From positions 9,557,001 to 9,621,000 of the forward strand of contig CM032815.1 in the NCBI GenBank assembly GCA_019155185.1: 64,000 nucleotides of DNA, given 5' to 3'. Below, piece by piece: positions 1-12,300 of the stretch; position 1 is the stretch's first letter, and each line of letters starts with the position of its first letter. Source of the stretch: Beaufortia kweichowensis (Eukaryota > Chordata > Actinopteri > Cypriniformes > Gastromyzontidae). The notes under the pieces were generated by a model. It worked only from the letters and a program-made list of their open reading frames with translations, had not been told where the DNA came from and ran no database searches. Both the position numbers and the translations under genes were made by a program.

Positions 1-1874
1 CGATGGTTTAGCTTTCCTTCCTTGCCAAGTGAAAGAGTAAAATAATGGGCTCAAGAAGGAACAAACCAGCAGCAGAAGAAAAAGCCTCATGTGACGTGAA
101 ACAAAGGGTCAGAACAAAAGGTGTGAAGCCGGGACTTTCTGTTTAGTTAATACATGGGCATAAAAAACTGCAGGCGGGGGTCGGGTGCAGCGTGGGAAGA
201 GGGGAAGGGGGAGCTCGGTGTGAATTTCATCTCCTCGGGGTATATAGTGTCTCATGTGTCCACTTTGGAGATGCCAGTACCGTTAAACCTTACAAAAAAA
301 GCATGTTCAGGTGTCAAGGTGGCGACCGTGACTCGATCACAAATATCAGCTTGCTAGTTTTAGCATTTTGTTGAGAGCTGATCTAGAACCGATTGAACGT
401 CTCCATCCCGCTCCAAATGTCCACCCTCCCCTCTTTCTGCTGTCATTCACAAACTCAATCGTAAAAGCTCTTCAAAGGCTCCTCGTCCGAGCAGCAGCCC
501 AGCGTGATTCAAATTTCAAAAGATAACAGTGTCTTAAAACACAATAACAAGAATAGTGATGACGGCTGTGAAGTGAAACCTGAGCTTTGCTTTCCCGAGC
601 TGAAACTAGAGAGTCTCTACCTGGGAAACCAGCGCCAAGAGTGACACAATGTCTAAGGGATATGAGGCGGAGGATAGAGAGACTTTAGGTTTCATAGCCT
701 GAAGTCATGGCACTAAATAGAGTATAATAATCTGATATAATCCACAAGGGTGGAAATAGGGTATGAAGAAATACAAACTGTTAGTTTGTGTTACCGAAAG
801 AGGTGGAATATGTCTTACTTCTTGCCTCTGGGTTATAGTTTTTTTCTAAACACTGTTTACTAGTGGTCTAATCTGCTTTAAATGCTAAAACAAGACCGTA
901 TTCAACTACAGTATTCTAGTGGTTTCAGATGACAGCATATGTTACTTCATACATTAAGCAGCCTAATATTAGTCTCTCCTGAGGTTTGACTTGTCGTCGA
1001 CTAAGCAACGGATCGAGAGTGTTTGTGCGACCGGGATCGGCTCAGTGGGACGTGGTTAGTCAGTCATAAGTAAACAAGTGAACAGAGTTAATGCGAACGT
1101 GCGAAAACATGAAATGAATCTCTGCTGGACCAGGAAACAGGTGCACGCACAGATTCTGTTTTTTTATGGATTTATGTATTAGAATAACTATAGACTGTAG
1201 TTGCCAGGGGATATTTTCTCAGTCCTGCTTTTGTCGTTCATCAAAAGGCGTAAACTCTGTGCTTTGCAGTGTTAGTAAAGTGAAATATTGCAGATTGACA
1301 ATTTATTTTTCATAAAATACATACATGCATCTAAAAATTAGAATAATTATATATTATATGTACATATGCAATACAATACAATGAAAAAATATGAAACATG
1401 TAAATATAAATTAGACATAAATAAAAACACTGATATTTTGATCTTTGGAGAACTTTTGAGTTTATGAAAATTGTTTATTTTTCCTTGCAAAATTTTATAT
1501 CTTGGCAAATTTAAGCACAGTTTAAAACATTATTGAGATCTTTTCAAGAACTCTTGAGGAGACCTGAGGTATAATTACTTGTTTTGTTACGTGTCTTGGT
1601 TTGCTTTCCATTTAAATCACTATTTGAATCACATTTCTCTCTATAAAAACAACTAAAATATCAAAGAAATTTGTGGTTTTTCTTTTCTATTTCCATTTGA
1701 TCTCAGCAGCTCAAGCCCCATCCATTATCCTCCAGTTGTCGATCTTCGTCACACATTGTTGTGTGACATTTTAAAACAAACACTTTACTTTTCCCCGTCT
1801 GTTTTCAGAAGCGTGAAGTAACTCGAGAGTTTAACCTCCTCCTAAGCCCCGCCCCCGAACTGATTTTAATCCCC

Positions 1875-1888
1875 GTCGCCACAGCAAC
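1875..1888 (+). promoter_or_regulatory. RFX X-box motif, with a near-match 21 bp further on
   Basis: GTCGCCACAGCAAC fits GTNRCC-N2-RGYAAC at every position. At 1910-1923, GGCACCATGGCAAC fits at all but one. A GC-box-like CCCCGCCCC lies just upstream (about 1848-1856). The block is GC-richer than its surroundings. It may be an intronic enhancer or internal promoter of igsf9. The motif match is direct; the function is inferred. Confidence 0.45.
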
Positions 1889-2299
1889 TAAATTCAAATC
1901 CACACCACTGGCACCATGGCAACATTTTAGTGCCGGCTTATACCCGAGTGTTGGGCTGGTCAGGAACACAGTGTATGGTCTGAATCCCACAGGGACGGTG
2001 CCTGCGTCCCTTTTTATTGACCTCTGGTTTCCGTGTGGCTAAAATAAACACGGGATTCTCCAGCTGTTATCTCAGTTTCCACAGACACTTCTCTCTGGAG
2101 ATCAGTTAATGATTACTGTCACCACCCGTTTTCACAAACACATCACAGCTGTACGTCATGCATCAGGCGTGCGCAGGTTTACGTGTGATGGAGTTTCAGT
2201 TTTTATTTGATGTGGTTCTTGCGGTAAAGAGTTTAACCACTGGGCTCTTTAAAATGGCTACAAAGTTAGAGACACAAAAAAGTCTTTGAAAAGCTGGTT

Positions 2300-2443
<144 letters not shown>

Positions 2444-3227
2444 GAGTCAGCAAACACCATCACCACAGGGTGCAGTCACCTGGCAACTGAGAGCTAGAGT
2501 TTCAAACACCTAAAAGATCTAGACTAAACACTCCACCTGTGTGCGTCTGGTCTGAATGAAAGAAATTCTTTATATCACGTGTAACATTATTAGTTTGCAG
2601 TAAATGTTTTATGCATTTTAACTTTCATGACTGTTTATGTACTTTTTCAGTAACACATTACAAGGTGTAATTAGGTAATGCATTAGCTAACGTGAATTCA
2701 CAACGAGCAATATAGTGTTAATATAAATACATTGTTTTTGTACTTTGTTAACTTTTGCATTAACTAATGTTAACAGTTTAATATAATTACTCATTTTAGG
2801 ATTAATAAATGCTGTTGAAGTATTGTTAATTGTTCATGTTGTATTGTTAATTTATAGCTAATTTATTTATTTAACTAATATAATGTAAAGTGTTACCAAC
2901 TTTCATTATTTATAAGTGAGCTTTAAATTTTTTATGAATAAATGTGAACAATTATTTTCAATGTGACTTTCAAATCAAATTCTATATTTAAAATGGTAAA
3001 ATAAAGATTTTAAAGGTTTTTAAAACAGTTCTATAGAAGTGTTTTGTTTTATAAAAACATGGCAAGTATTTTACACTACATTTTAGCTACCAGCCCTGCA
3101 CGTTGCTTTTTTTTAAAGTACAAATTTGTATGACCTCATGCATGGTGTCCGTGTATATGATTTTAGGTCAATTTAATGGTTTAACACTGTCAAGTCTCTC
3201 TGACTCTCATTTCCTGATCACGCCCAG

Positions 3228-3377
3228 GTCGAGTATCTCTCGTCGGGGGCACATCGCTGCAGGTGAGGGATCTTCTCCTTGAAGATGATGGCTGGTATGA
3301 ATGCCGCGTTCTTCCGCTGGACAAAACAACAGAAGAGTCTGGAAGCAACGGAAGCTGGACTCTGCTCTCCGTCACAG
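3228..3377 (+). CDS. igsf9: igsf9 exon: C-terminal half of Ig1
   Basis: Entered at phase 1 after acceptor CGCCCAG and left at phase 1 with donor GTGAGA. The encoded stretch contains the late Ig signature LLLEDDGWYECRV followed by a NGSW N-glycosylation site, matching the end of Ig1 in IGSF9 proteins. The partner cysteine and core tryptophan of Ig1 must be on an earlier exon, which I did not find in bases 1-3227. This is the first exon I can place. Confidence 0.88.
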
Positions 3378-6300
3378 GTGAGACGAGACGATGGCCTGAA
3401 TTATTTATTATAAGCAAGGATATCCGATTTACCACCGATCAACATTATTGAAACCATCAAAACATACCACGTCATGTCAGATCAGTCAAACAATGCTATT
3501 GTGTTCATCCCATTAGTCTCGAACTCAACACAACTCGGTACACACACGGGATGAACAATGAATGTATACACACCCCAGTCTGCTTTCATGTTCTCTGTGC
3601 ACCTGTTAGAAAAACAGCTTCGTCTCTGTCAGCCGCACCTTAAAGGCAGTTCTGTGATGGATGTAGCGTCACTCAGACGCAGTTTAGGGCCGATAACAGA
3701 AGCTCTTAAAGGCCTCGGCTGACGTTAGGGTCAGTTTTCAGCTGTATTGTTCGGGACGTGGGCTGACGAACAGAAAGAACATCTTGTGGGACTTTTGTCC
3801 TACATTGAAGACCACAGAAAACAATGTCATGAAATCTATGCTTACAGCTCAAGTCATGTTTTGTGATTTTGTGTTTTCTACATAATGTAAAGGAAATTTG
3901 TCCGTGATATTTTTGATATTGACTGAGTAAGGCCATGTCAAAGATCGAAAACTATGTCTAGGGAGCCAACTTATGGTGTTTTTGTGCAAAATAATATATA
4001 TTATAATATTTTAAATCATTAATTTTAGTATTATAAGTGAAAATTTGAGTACTGTCATATAATCTGTCATATAATTATTTTCGTGATAAAACACATTATC
4101 TGTTTTTGTCATTTTTATGTCTATGACTACTTTGATGCTTCTAATTTCATAATTAGATTTTGGATTTTACAGACAGTCACAATTCATAATGAAAAGTCAT
4201 TGTTTTGCTCTATTTTTCCAGTTGATATTGTTTTAATCATTTTGCTTTGTTGTTCTTTGATGTATTATGACTATTGTTTGTTTATTTGTATGTCCAGCGC
4301 CACCCGTGTTTACCGAAACCCCACCTCCTGCTGTAGAAGTACTTCTGGGTAAATCGGTAACCCTGAAGTGTGCTGCGAGTGGAAGCCCACGGCCCACCAT
4401 AACCTGGTCCAAAGATGGAGTCCCAATAACACCTGAAAACAATGTGAAGGTGGGTATTTATACCTGCTGCTAAAATCAACCCTATTTTGTACATAAAAAG
4501 CAAAAGCCCATGAAATGATTGTCAAGTGCAACTGTCTTTCATGTGTTTCATGTGCATTTATTACTGAAACAGGGACATTTTTAAAAGCCTGCCCTTTTAT
4601 TGAATTTATCCATTTGTCTTTGCTTTAAAGATAATAAAACTAAATGTATACATGTCAGTGACTTGACGACTTTTGACAAACGCAGTTAAGCTTGTTATTG
4701 TATGCTGTTCTCAATTTCTTATTTATACTCATTTATTCTCATTCTTGTAGATGATAAATGGAAGTCTGTCTTTCCCTGCCGTAAGCCGAGAAGCAAGAGG
4801 TGTGTATAAGTGCTATGTCTCCAATACGGAAGGAGACGTTAGTCACATCACAGTGGTCAAAGTTATTGGTAAGTCATTATTTTTATTTATTCTGTAATCT
4901 TTTTATCAACCGAATCGAAAAAGTTAGAAGTCATCCGTGCTTTTATTTTGAAATATCAGCCATTTCTGATTAGATGTCGCCATCTAGTGGTGCTTTTGCA
5001 ACATTTATTTAGACATGGGCAAGCAAAAACCATTCAGCCTTGACATCCAATTTAGCCTTTCAGACTGTAAATTGTACTACTAGCCTACCAGCCTTGAATC
5101 TGTCCTTATCTTGAGTATTTATCTACCTATTGTGTTGTACATTTTTGGGCAATTTCATGCAAATATCAATCTTACCATGAGCAATCAAAGTTTTACCTTG
5201 CCTTGATTGCAAATGTCACATCTCTAATGCTGGAATTGCCCATTTATGTTTTAATAACAGGCCCTCCGGTGATACTACTTCCTCCAACGGACACCGTTCT
5301 CAACATGTCCCAGGATGCCAAGTTAAAATGCCAGGCAGTAGCCGACCCACCTAACATGACCTATGTGTGGCAAAGAGATGGACAAAATATTCATCACATC
5401 GAGTGAGTAAAGAGTAAATTGTGCTTTACAGTTTTAGGTAAGAGAAATGTTATGCATTTATGGGTGTGTGTTTGTGTTTTAGATCTCTGAAGTCTCGTGT
5501 TAGGGTCATAGTGGATGGCACACTCCTCATATCACGCTTGACTCCAGGAGATTCTGGAAACTACACATGTATGCCTACTAACGGCCTGCCCGCCTCGCCC
5601 TCCGCATCAGCCATTCTCACTGTGCAGCGTAAGTGTTTTTGTGTTTAGTTTAGCCTGCTGGTCAAAGATCTGGGTTGGTAACTGCAAGGATTTGGTTCAG
5701 TTTCCATTAAATTTTCACGAACTATTACCAATTTACCATTATGTCATCGTTTATTTTCCCGCACGTTGTTCAAAATCTGTTTATACCTCTTTCTACTTTG
5801 TAAGACAAAAGAGGATATTTTTAAAATGTGATTCTGTGTCCATACAATGGAAGTCAATGGGGCTTAATGTTGTTTGATTACCAACATTTTTCAAAATATC
5901 TTCTTTTGCTTTCTGCAGAAGTGGAAGGCACTTTAAATATACTGTATGGTCATATGATGTGTTATAGATATGTATTTAGTTTGCACTTCTTTATTTAGTT
6001 CCATTTGTTTTTCCAAGCCATATGTGCAATAATTTGTTCAAAATAAAAACAGGGAATTCAGATTTGTCATTTTCTACACATTTATGTTCACATTTCAATT
6101 TGAGATGTGTAGTTTATAGTAGTGTCAAATACAAATGACATTATTTATTCACGCTAGGGGTGGGAGAAAAAAAATCGATGCATCGATGCATCTCTAACGA
6201 TTCTGAATCGATTCTCAAAGATTCAGAATCGATTCTATGTCAGAACTTGTTCATCCTGAATATAACTTTGTTAAAATAAAAGCAATAAAATTAAACTTCA

Positions 6301-9300
6301 AGATGGGAATACTGTCAAAGAGATTCTAACTATAAACAAAAAGCATAAAAACTCTTTATTTATTTAAAATGCAAATTTATCATATTTGCAAAAAATTATA
6401 TGAAGAATCGTTTTGGAATCGGATCGTGAGTCCCAGAATCGGATCGGATCGCGTAGTACCTGAAGATTCCCACCCCTAATTCACGCTGTGAAAATATTCA
6501 CTCTGAATTGTCATTTAATACAAAATCTAAGTAAAAATAGTACAGAAATGTCTTTAATAAAAATTTGACTATACTGTAAACATTGTTATATACATTTTTA
6601 TAGTGAAGGAAAATACATGTTTTACATGTAAAATATTTGTGTAATCATTACGCTTCTATCTAAATTTGTATATATATATTTTTATATGAATATTAAACTG
6701 TGTGCTTGTACTAGACCAGTTATATCCTACTTTCACAGACCCAGCACAGGTGATGCAAATGCCCAAGCTGACCCTCCTCGCCACAGGCATGCGGAGCGCA
6801 ATATCCTGTCCATTCAGAGCTGAACCACCACTATCACACGTTGACTGGACCAAGAATGGAAAGCCGTTGGATTTAGGCATGGTATGTAACAGTTTGTAAC
6901 AGTCACCTTCCCACACTTATGTGCTTTGTTGTACTGTTCAGCACGTTTGACATATTGATTTACCATGCTGTGCACACTTACGACTTTCTCTGTGCAAAAG
7001 CAACCTTTCAGAAATCGTTTTAATCGAAAACTCTCCCGACAGTATCCTGGATGGACACTGACCTCAGACGGCTCTATCGTCATAGCAACAGCCAATGACG
7101 ATGCAGCAGGGGTATACACGTGTACTCCCTACAACGGCTTCGGGACAATGGGCCAGTCAGAGCCCACAACTGTTATGCTACAGGTTGGCCTTAAAACTTA
7201 TTTTGAATAAAACTTCGTAATGGAAATGATGAACATGTGGAGATCAAACGACTTCATTTGTTTTAGGATCCTCCATCATTTAAAGTATCACCTCGTAAGG
7301 AGTACAGACAGGACGTGGGCAAGACGCTCGTTATTCCGTGTCAGACGCATGGTGACCCGGCTCCAAAAGTCACATGGAAGAAGGTGAATTTTGCTCTTGA
7401 ACATGCTCTCAAATCATCTGCCCCTTAGTTTGCTTTTCAGAATAAAGATATTCGTCTTTGTTTATTTCTCTTTTTACACATACATAGTACATAAAACTGT
7501 ACCAAGTAACACTGAAAACTTTATTGAAAGAAATGAAAAGCACAGTCCTACACATATAAATGCTATCATGAATATCTTAATTTATAATTACATTGTAAAG
7601 TATCTGCCTGCTAATGGAAATTGATTTTTTAAATTGAAATGCATTAAATCTAGGTCGGTGCACCCACACGTCCTCTGTTCGGTGTAGCGGCGAATGGCTC
7701 GCTCATTCTGCAGCCTCTCACGAAAGACCACCAGGGGGAGTGGGAATGCAGCTCCAGCAACCGAGTGGCTTCTGTCTCTGTGAAAACAACAGCCCTAGTG
7801 CTGGGTATGTCTAAACACATCTCCTGCTTCTCAACATGCAGCAATTATCACATGCATGTCTTCTTTCCATGTTCAAAGCAGCCCAGCTGCATACAACACT
7901 TCCACATAAGTCAGCTTTGTTAATTTTGATATTACGTGATGCCAAAACTGGGAATATAAATATAATGTGTGTGTGTGTGTGTATCGGTGGCTTGTCTCTG
8001 TCATTATCATTAAGTTATTATGAATAACTTGTTTTCTATGTCCGAAATGAAATACAAGAATAAAAAATATGTGTTCAATTGTAAAGGATTTCATTATCCA
8101 AAATATTATTAAATTTATGATCGTGTATTTCCATTTAGATTGACCTAATGTCCAGCAGAAATAAAAGAAATTGTTCACCCAAAAATGGACCCTATTGACT
8201 TGACCATAGTAATTTTTATTCCTACTATGGAAAGTCAATGGGGTCCAATTTTTAGGTGAACTATTCCTTTAATACATTGTGATATACTGTTCTAGTCATA
8301 TAAAATTAATTAATAAAAAGTAAAATTGTGCTATTGGGTTTTGGTAATACTTCTGCATTCAGATAAACTAATTTATTCAGTAATAATAAGCGTGGCCCTT
8401 GAGCTCTTCAAAATTGAGTAGCCCTAATCTCAGTTAATGTCGTGTCCTCTTGCTGTCACACTTCATGTGTCACACATTTGTCACACTGCATATGTAACAC
8501 GTTTCTTGTTTCCTGCTCATCGCTTCTGACTCACAGGTACAAGTCCCCATGCAGTCTCCTCACTGTCTGTGATCCCAGGAATTACCAAAGCCAATGTGTC
8601 CTGGGCGGCCGGCTTTGATGGAGGATATACGCAGCAGTTCACTGTCTGGTTGGTGTCTTGTTAAAAGATTTTTGTGTGTGCATGCCTTCGCTCTCGAAAA
8701 CAGCAATTTTTCTGTTCACCTAACAAGCTCAAACATAAATATAAAACTTAATGGTTTTACTTAAAAACTCACACAAACACTCTTCTGTGCAGGTACAGGC
8801 AGATGTCAGCAGTAAAGAAAGAGGAAAAGCAGGAGTGGTCAGCGTTTCCTGTCCTGTCTGCTGAGAACAGTCTGTTAGTTACTAATCTACTTCCTGCTAC
8901 TGGGTACCAGTTTAGGGTCATAGCCCAGAACAAAGTAGGCAGTGGACCCTTCAGTGAAATCACCACCAGCAAAACTCTGGGTACACATAATTTTACCCAG
9001 ATTCATCAGTTCATTTAGGAGCAAATAATCATGAAAGTCACAACTATAATTCTGAATTCATGTGGCCTTTAAAATGCTTAACCTCATTGTTGGCCACCTC
9101 ACGCCGACTCGAATTAGTAATATACCATCTGTGTACTTCTTGCACGCTGACCGTAATTAAATAAAATCAAGCTGTTCATAAAAATGACTCTCTTATCTAA
9201 CAATTTACTCCTTCACAGATGCATTTACTGTTGCGACCCATCTGAAACCTCCCACAAGTCTTTCAATCAATCAGAGTTCAGAAGGAATTCTTCTGCAGTG

Positions 9301-12300
9301 GTCAGCGCCACAGTCCCTGTCTCCGCCCATCGACGGTTTTGTCGTCCAGTCACGTCTTAAAGGAGGAGAATGGAGTAATCTGAAAGAGGACATTAACCCA
9401 AACGAGAGTCAGGTCTTTCTTCGGGAGATATGTAAGGTGAGTGTTGTATAAGACATGATCTGAGGGTTTTCAATTTGCATGAATCAGTCATCTTGCCGTT
9501 TCTGAAGCTTTGATAGATGTAACCCCTCTTCACATTTTTTTTATTTGACTCCCACTTTATCATTTTCTCCCTCTCACTGACTTCATCTCTTCAAAGGATT
9601 GCAAGTATGAACTCCGGCTTCTCTCTCGCCATGAAGATCAGCTGAGCATGCCCAGTCCATCAATCAGCGTCTCCGCCATCGGTCGGTGTTTTAGTTTGCT
9701 TCTGTAAATAAGAAAACTATTCAGTCCACTTTTAAAACATTTTCTTTTTCTTTGGTACATACAGGAACGGACATGGACCCGGCTAATTCCCGCCTCCTGG
9801 ACTTTCCTGACCAAGTATTGACTGGTGTCATGATTGGCGTGGGACTCCTTTGCATTTTTCTTCTTCTGATTCTGGCAATAGTTTGCTTTGTTTTTTACAA
9901 AAAGGGGCAAAGGCGCAGAGAGAACGGCAAGGGTAAAGAAACAACACTTTGATGAATGACTTAATACAGCCTCTCACTGTTCTTTTTCTTCATGCTTGAC
10001 CATATAGCATCACCCTCATTTCCGTTTCCCTTCTTTCAGATCTCCCTCCAGCCATAAATAAGAACCCACCTGTGAAGTAAGTGCACAACACCATGTCATA
10101 CTTTTCCTTTTCCATCTTTTCAACCATGTACTAAATGTCTCTCCTTGACCCTAACAGCCCTGACAACACCTTGACGCAAAATCTCCTACCAGCTCGTCCA
10201 CTGTCCCTCACTTCCACCTCCTCTGGTCATTCCTCCCTCGACAAGTCGGCTCATAATGATTTTCATGCCCAGCGACAACATCTTCTGCCCCAAGCTAACT
10301 CTCCATCCCACCACTCCCTTCCCGAGAGCCACCTCCAGCGTACCCCTATGACCTCTGTGGAGTTCATCTACCGTGGGCCAGATGGACGCTTTAATGTCCA
10401 GAACTGTGAAAATGAGAGTGTTGCCAGTTCTCATATGAAGAGAAACCAAAGTCAAAACCCTCACCGGTCATTAGAAGAAAACAGGAGCTTTAGAATCCAG
10501 AAATCCCAGTCTTTAAGATCCTACAGGGATGAAAGAAAAAAGCCACCGTTTGTCCTTTCCGTTGATCTTCCACCTTTCGGATCAGATATTCCTGCTTCCA
10601 GCAGAACACGAGTTATGGCTAAACACCTGTCGTTGAATGGCCATTACATGCCCATACGGGAAGAGTTCCAGGGTGCACCAGACCAAACAAGTTTATTTTC
10701 AGAATGCAGTGGATCTTTTCTCTATCCTCATTCGGAAAGTAATTTAGGTCAGCAGTCCTTGAATCAAGGTAAAATCCCTTCTTCAGGCAGTACCCTGGTC
10801 TTGCAGATGGAGCACGAGAGAGAACAAGGAAACCTGAGTCGCTGTTTAACTTTGGCACGTGAGAGAGAGGAGCTCGAAAGAGAGTTGCGCAGGTACTCTG
10901 TTGATCCATCTAGCCATGAATATAGTGAAATTTATAAAACCAGAGAAACACCGACACCTCAGCGTAACTACCAACCCGTAAGATCTGCTTCTTGTGTTCC
11001 ATGGGAAGAAAGACACAGGATGTCTTCTGCTAGCTTGGTCCCCCTACATGCCTCTTATAGACAAAATCAACATGGTTATCATTCAATCCAAAGATCCAAC
11101 TACCAAAGATCCCAAAGTCTTGACAGAGGGGAACGGCAAAAATCACAAACGTGGGACCGAAGGCGAAGCAGGACACCTGTTGATTCAAATCTCGGTAGAG
11201 TAATCGATGAACCCTTTAGAGAGGAAAATGCCGAACCTTACATCGTGTACAATTTGAAGAACTTAAATAAAAGTTTCGATCGGAGAATGGCCAGAAGCCC
11301 CAGGCAGATGAATCAATCTGATTTTTAGAAGTGAACGTGGATGGACCTGAGCTTGAGAGCCAGGTGTCTTTATATTCCAAGTCCGTACTAGATCACAGTT
11401 ACGAGACGCTTGAATATGACAGACCCAGTTTATCAGAGCTTGAAAAGGACAGATCAGAAGAGCTTGTAGAGTCAAGAAACGTGGGTTCGAGGAGAAACCA
11501 GGAAAGGTTAAACAGAACTTTGCCTCCAATGAATTATTCTGCAACGTTGCATCGCAAGGCAAAGAGTCCAGGGTCGAACAATTGGAGTCGACACAGGAGC
11601 ACTCATAGTTTAGACTCTAAACAGTTTTTGCCTCCAGACGCCTGGATTGACTCGTTGACGCTTGGTCGAAATTCTACAATGTCCCCGTCTGCAAGCAGAT
11701 CAACATCTGTGGCAGATGAACCTAAAGGTAGTCCCAATTTCCAGACAGATTCAGTTGTGTCTTCAGAACGTCAATTGCGAAATCCCAGCCGCCAGGCCTG
11801 TAAATCCCCTGGTGGCTCTGAGTATGATAAAAGTCTACCGTCAGAACCGAAGGGTTCCAGCTGGCCACCGTCTTACTGCCCCTCTTTGAGATCTGGGAGC
11901 AGGAGTCAGAGCCAAGATGAGGAAAGAGAGATGGATGTGGAAATCAACAGATACAGAAAGGAGAGAGAGGGAAGTTGTAGGAGCTATGCAAGCCAAAGCA
12001 GTGGTAGAGGGAGCATGGATGGACCAAACAGCAGGCAGTTCTCTCTCAGTCCACCTTTCACCAGCTCACCAGAGACCACAGAGGACAGTGACCGGGATGA
12101 AGCAGTCATACAGCAGCCTCACATGCAGGGGAGGTAAGACTGGCTTTACTTTGTGTCATTTCTCTAATTAAATCTGGTCTTATTAGGCCATTTAGATTTA
12201 TGGCATTACATTTGGCAGAACTTTTATATAATATAAATTGCATTTAGGTCTTTTATCAGTTTGTGTGTTTCTGGGATCAAACCCGAAACCTTTGCGTTAG

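Noticed and set aside
6814..7119. 101-codon minus-strand ORF
   Set aside because: Antisense shadow of the Ig4 exons.
7873..8238. 121-codon minus-strand ORF in an igsf9 intron
   Set aside because: Runs over a TG repeat and a short TIR element; no protein-like features.
11192..11328. Intron explaining the frame change in the tail exon (donor near GGTAGAG, acceptor TTTTTAG)
   Set aside because: The stretch between still looks coding (acidic and basic run leading to the conserved motif), and both sites are poor; a single missing T is simpler. Not fully excluded.
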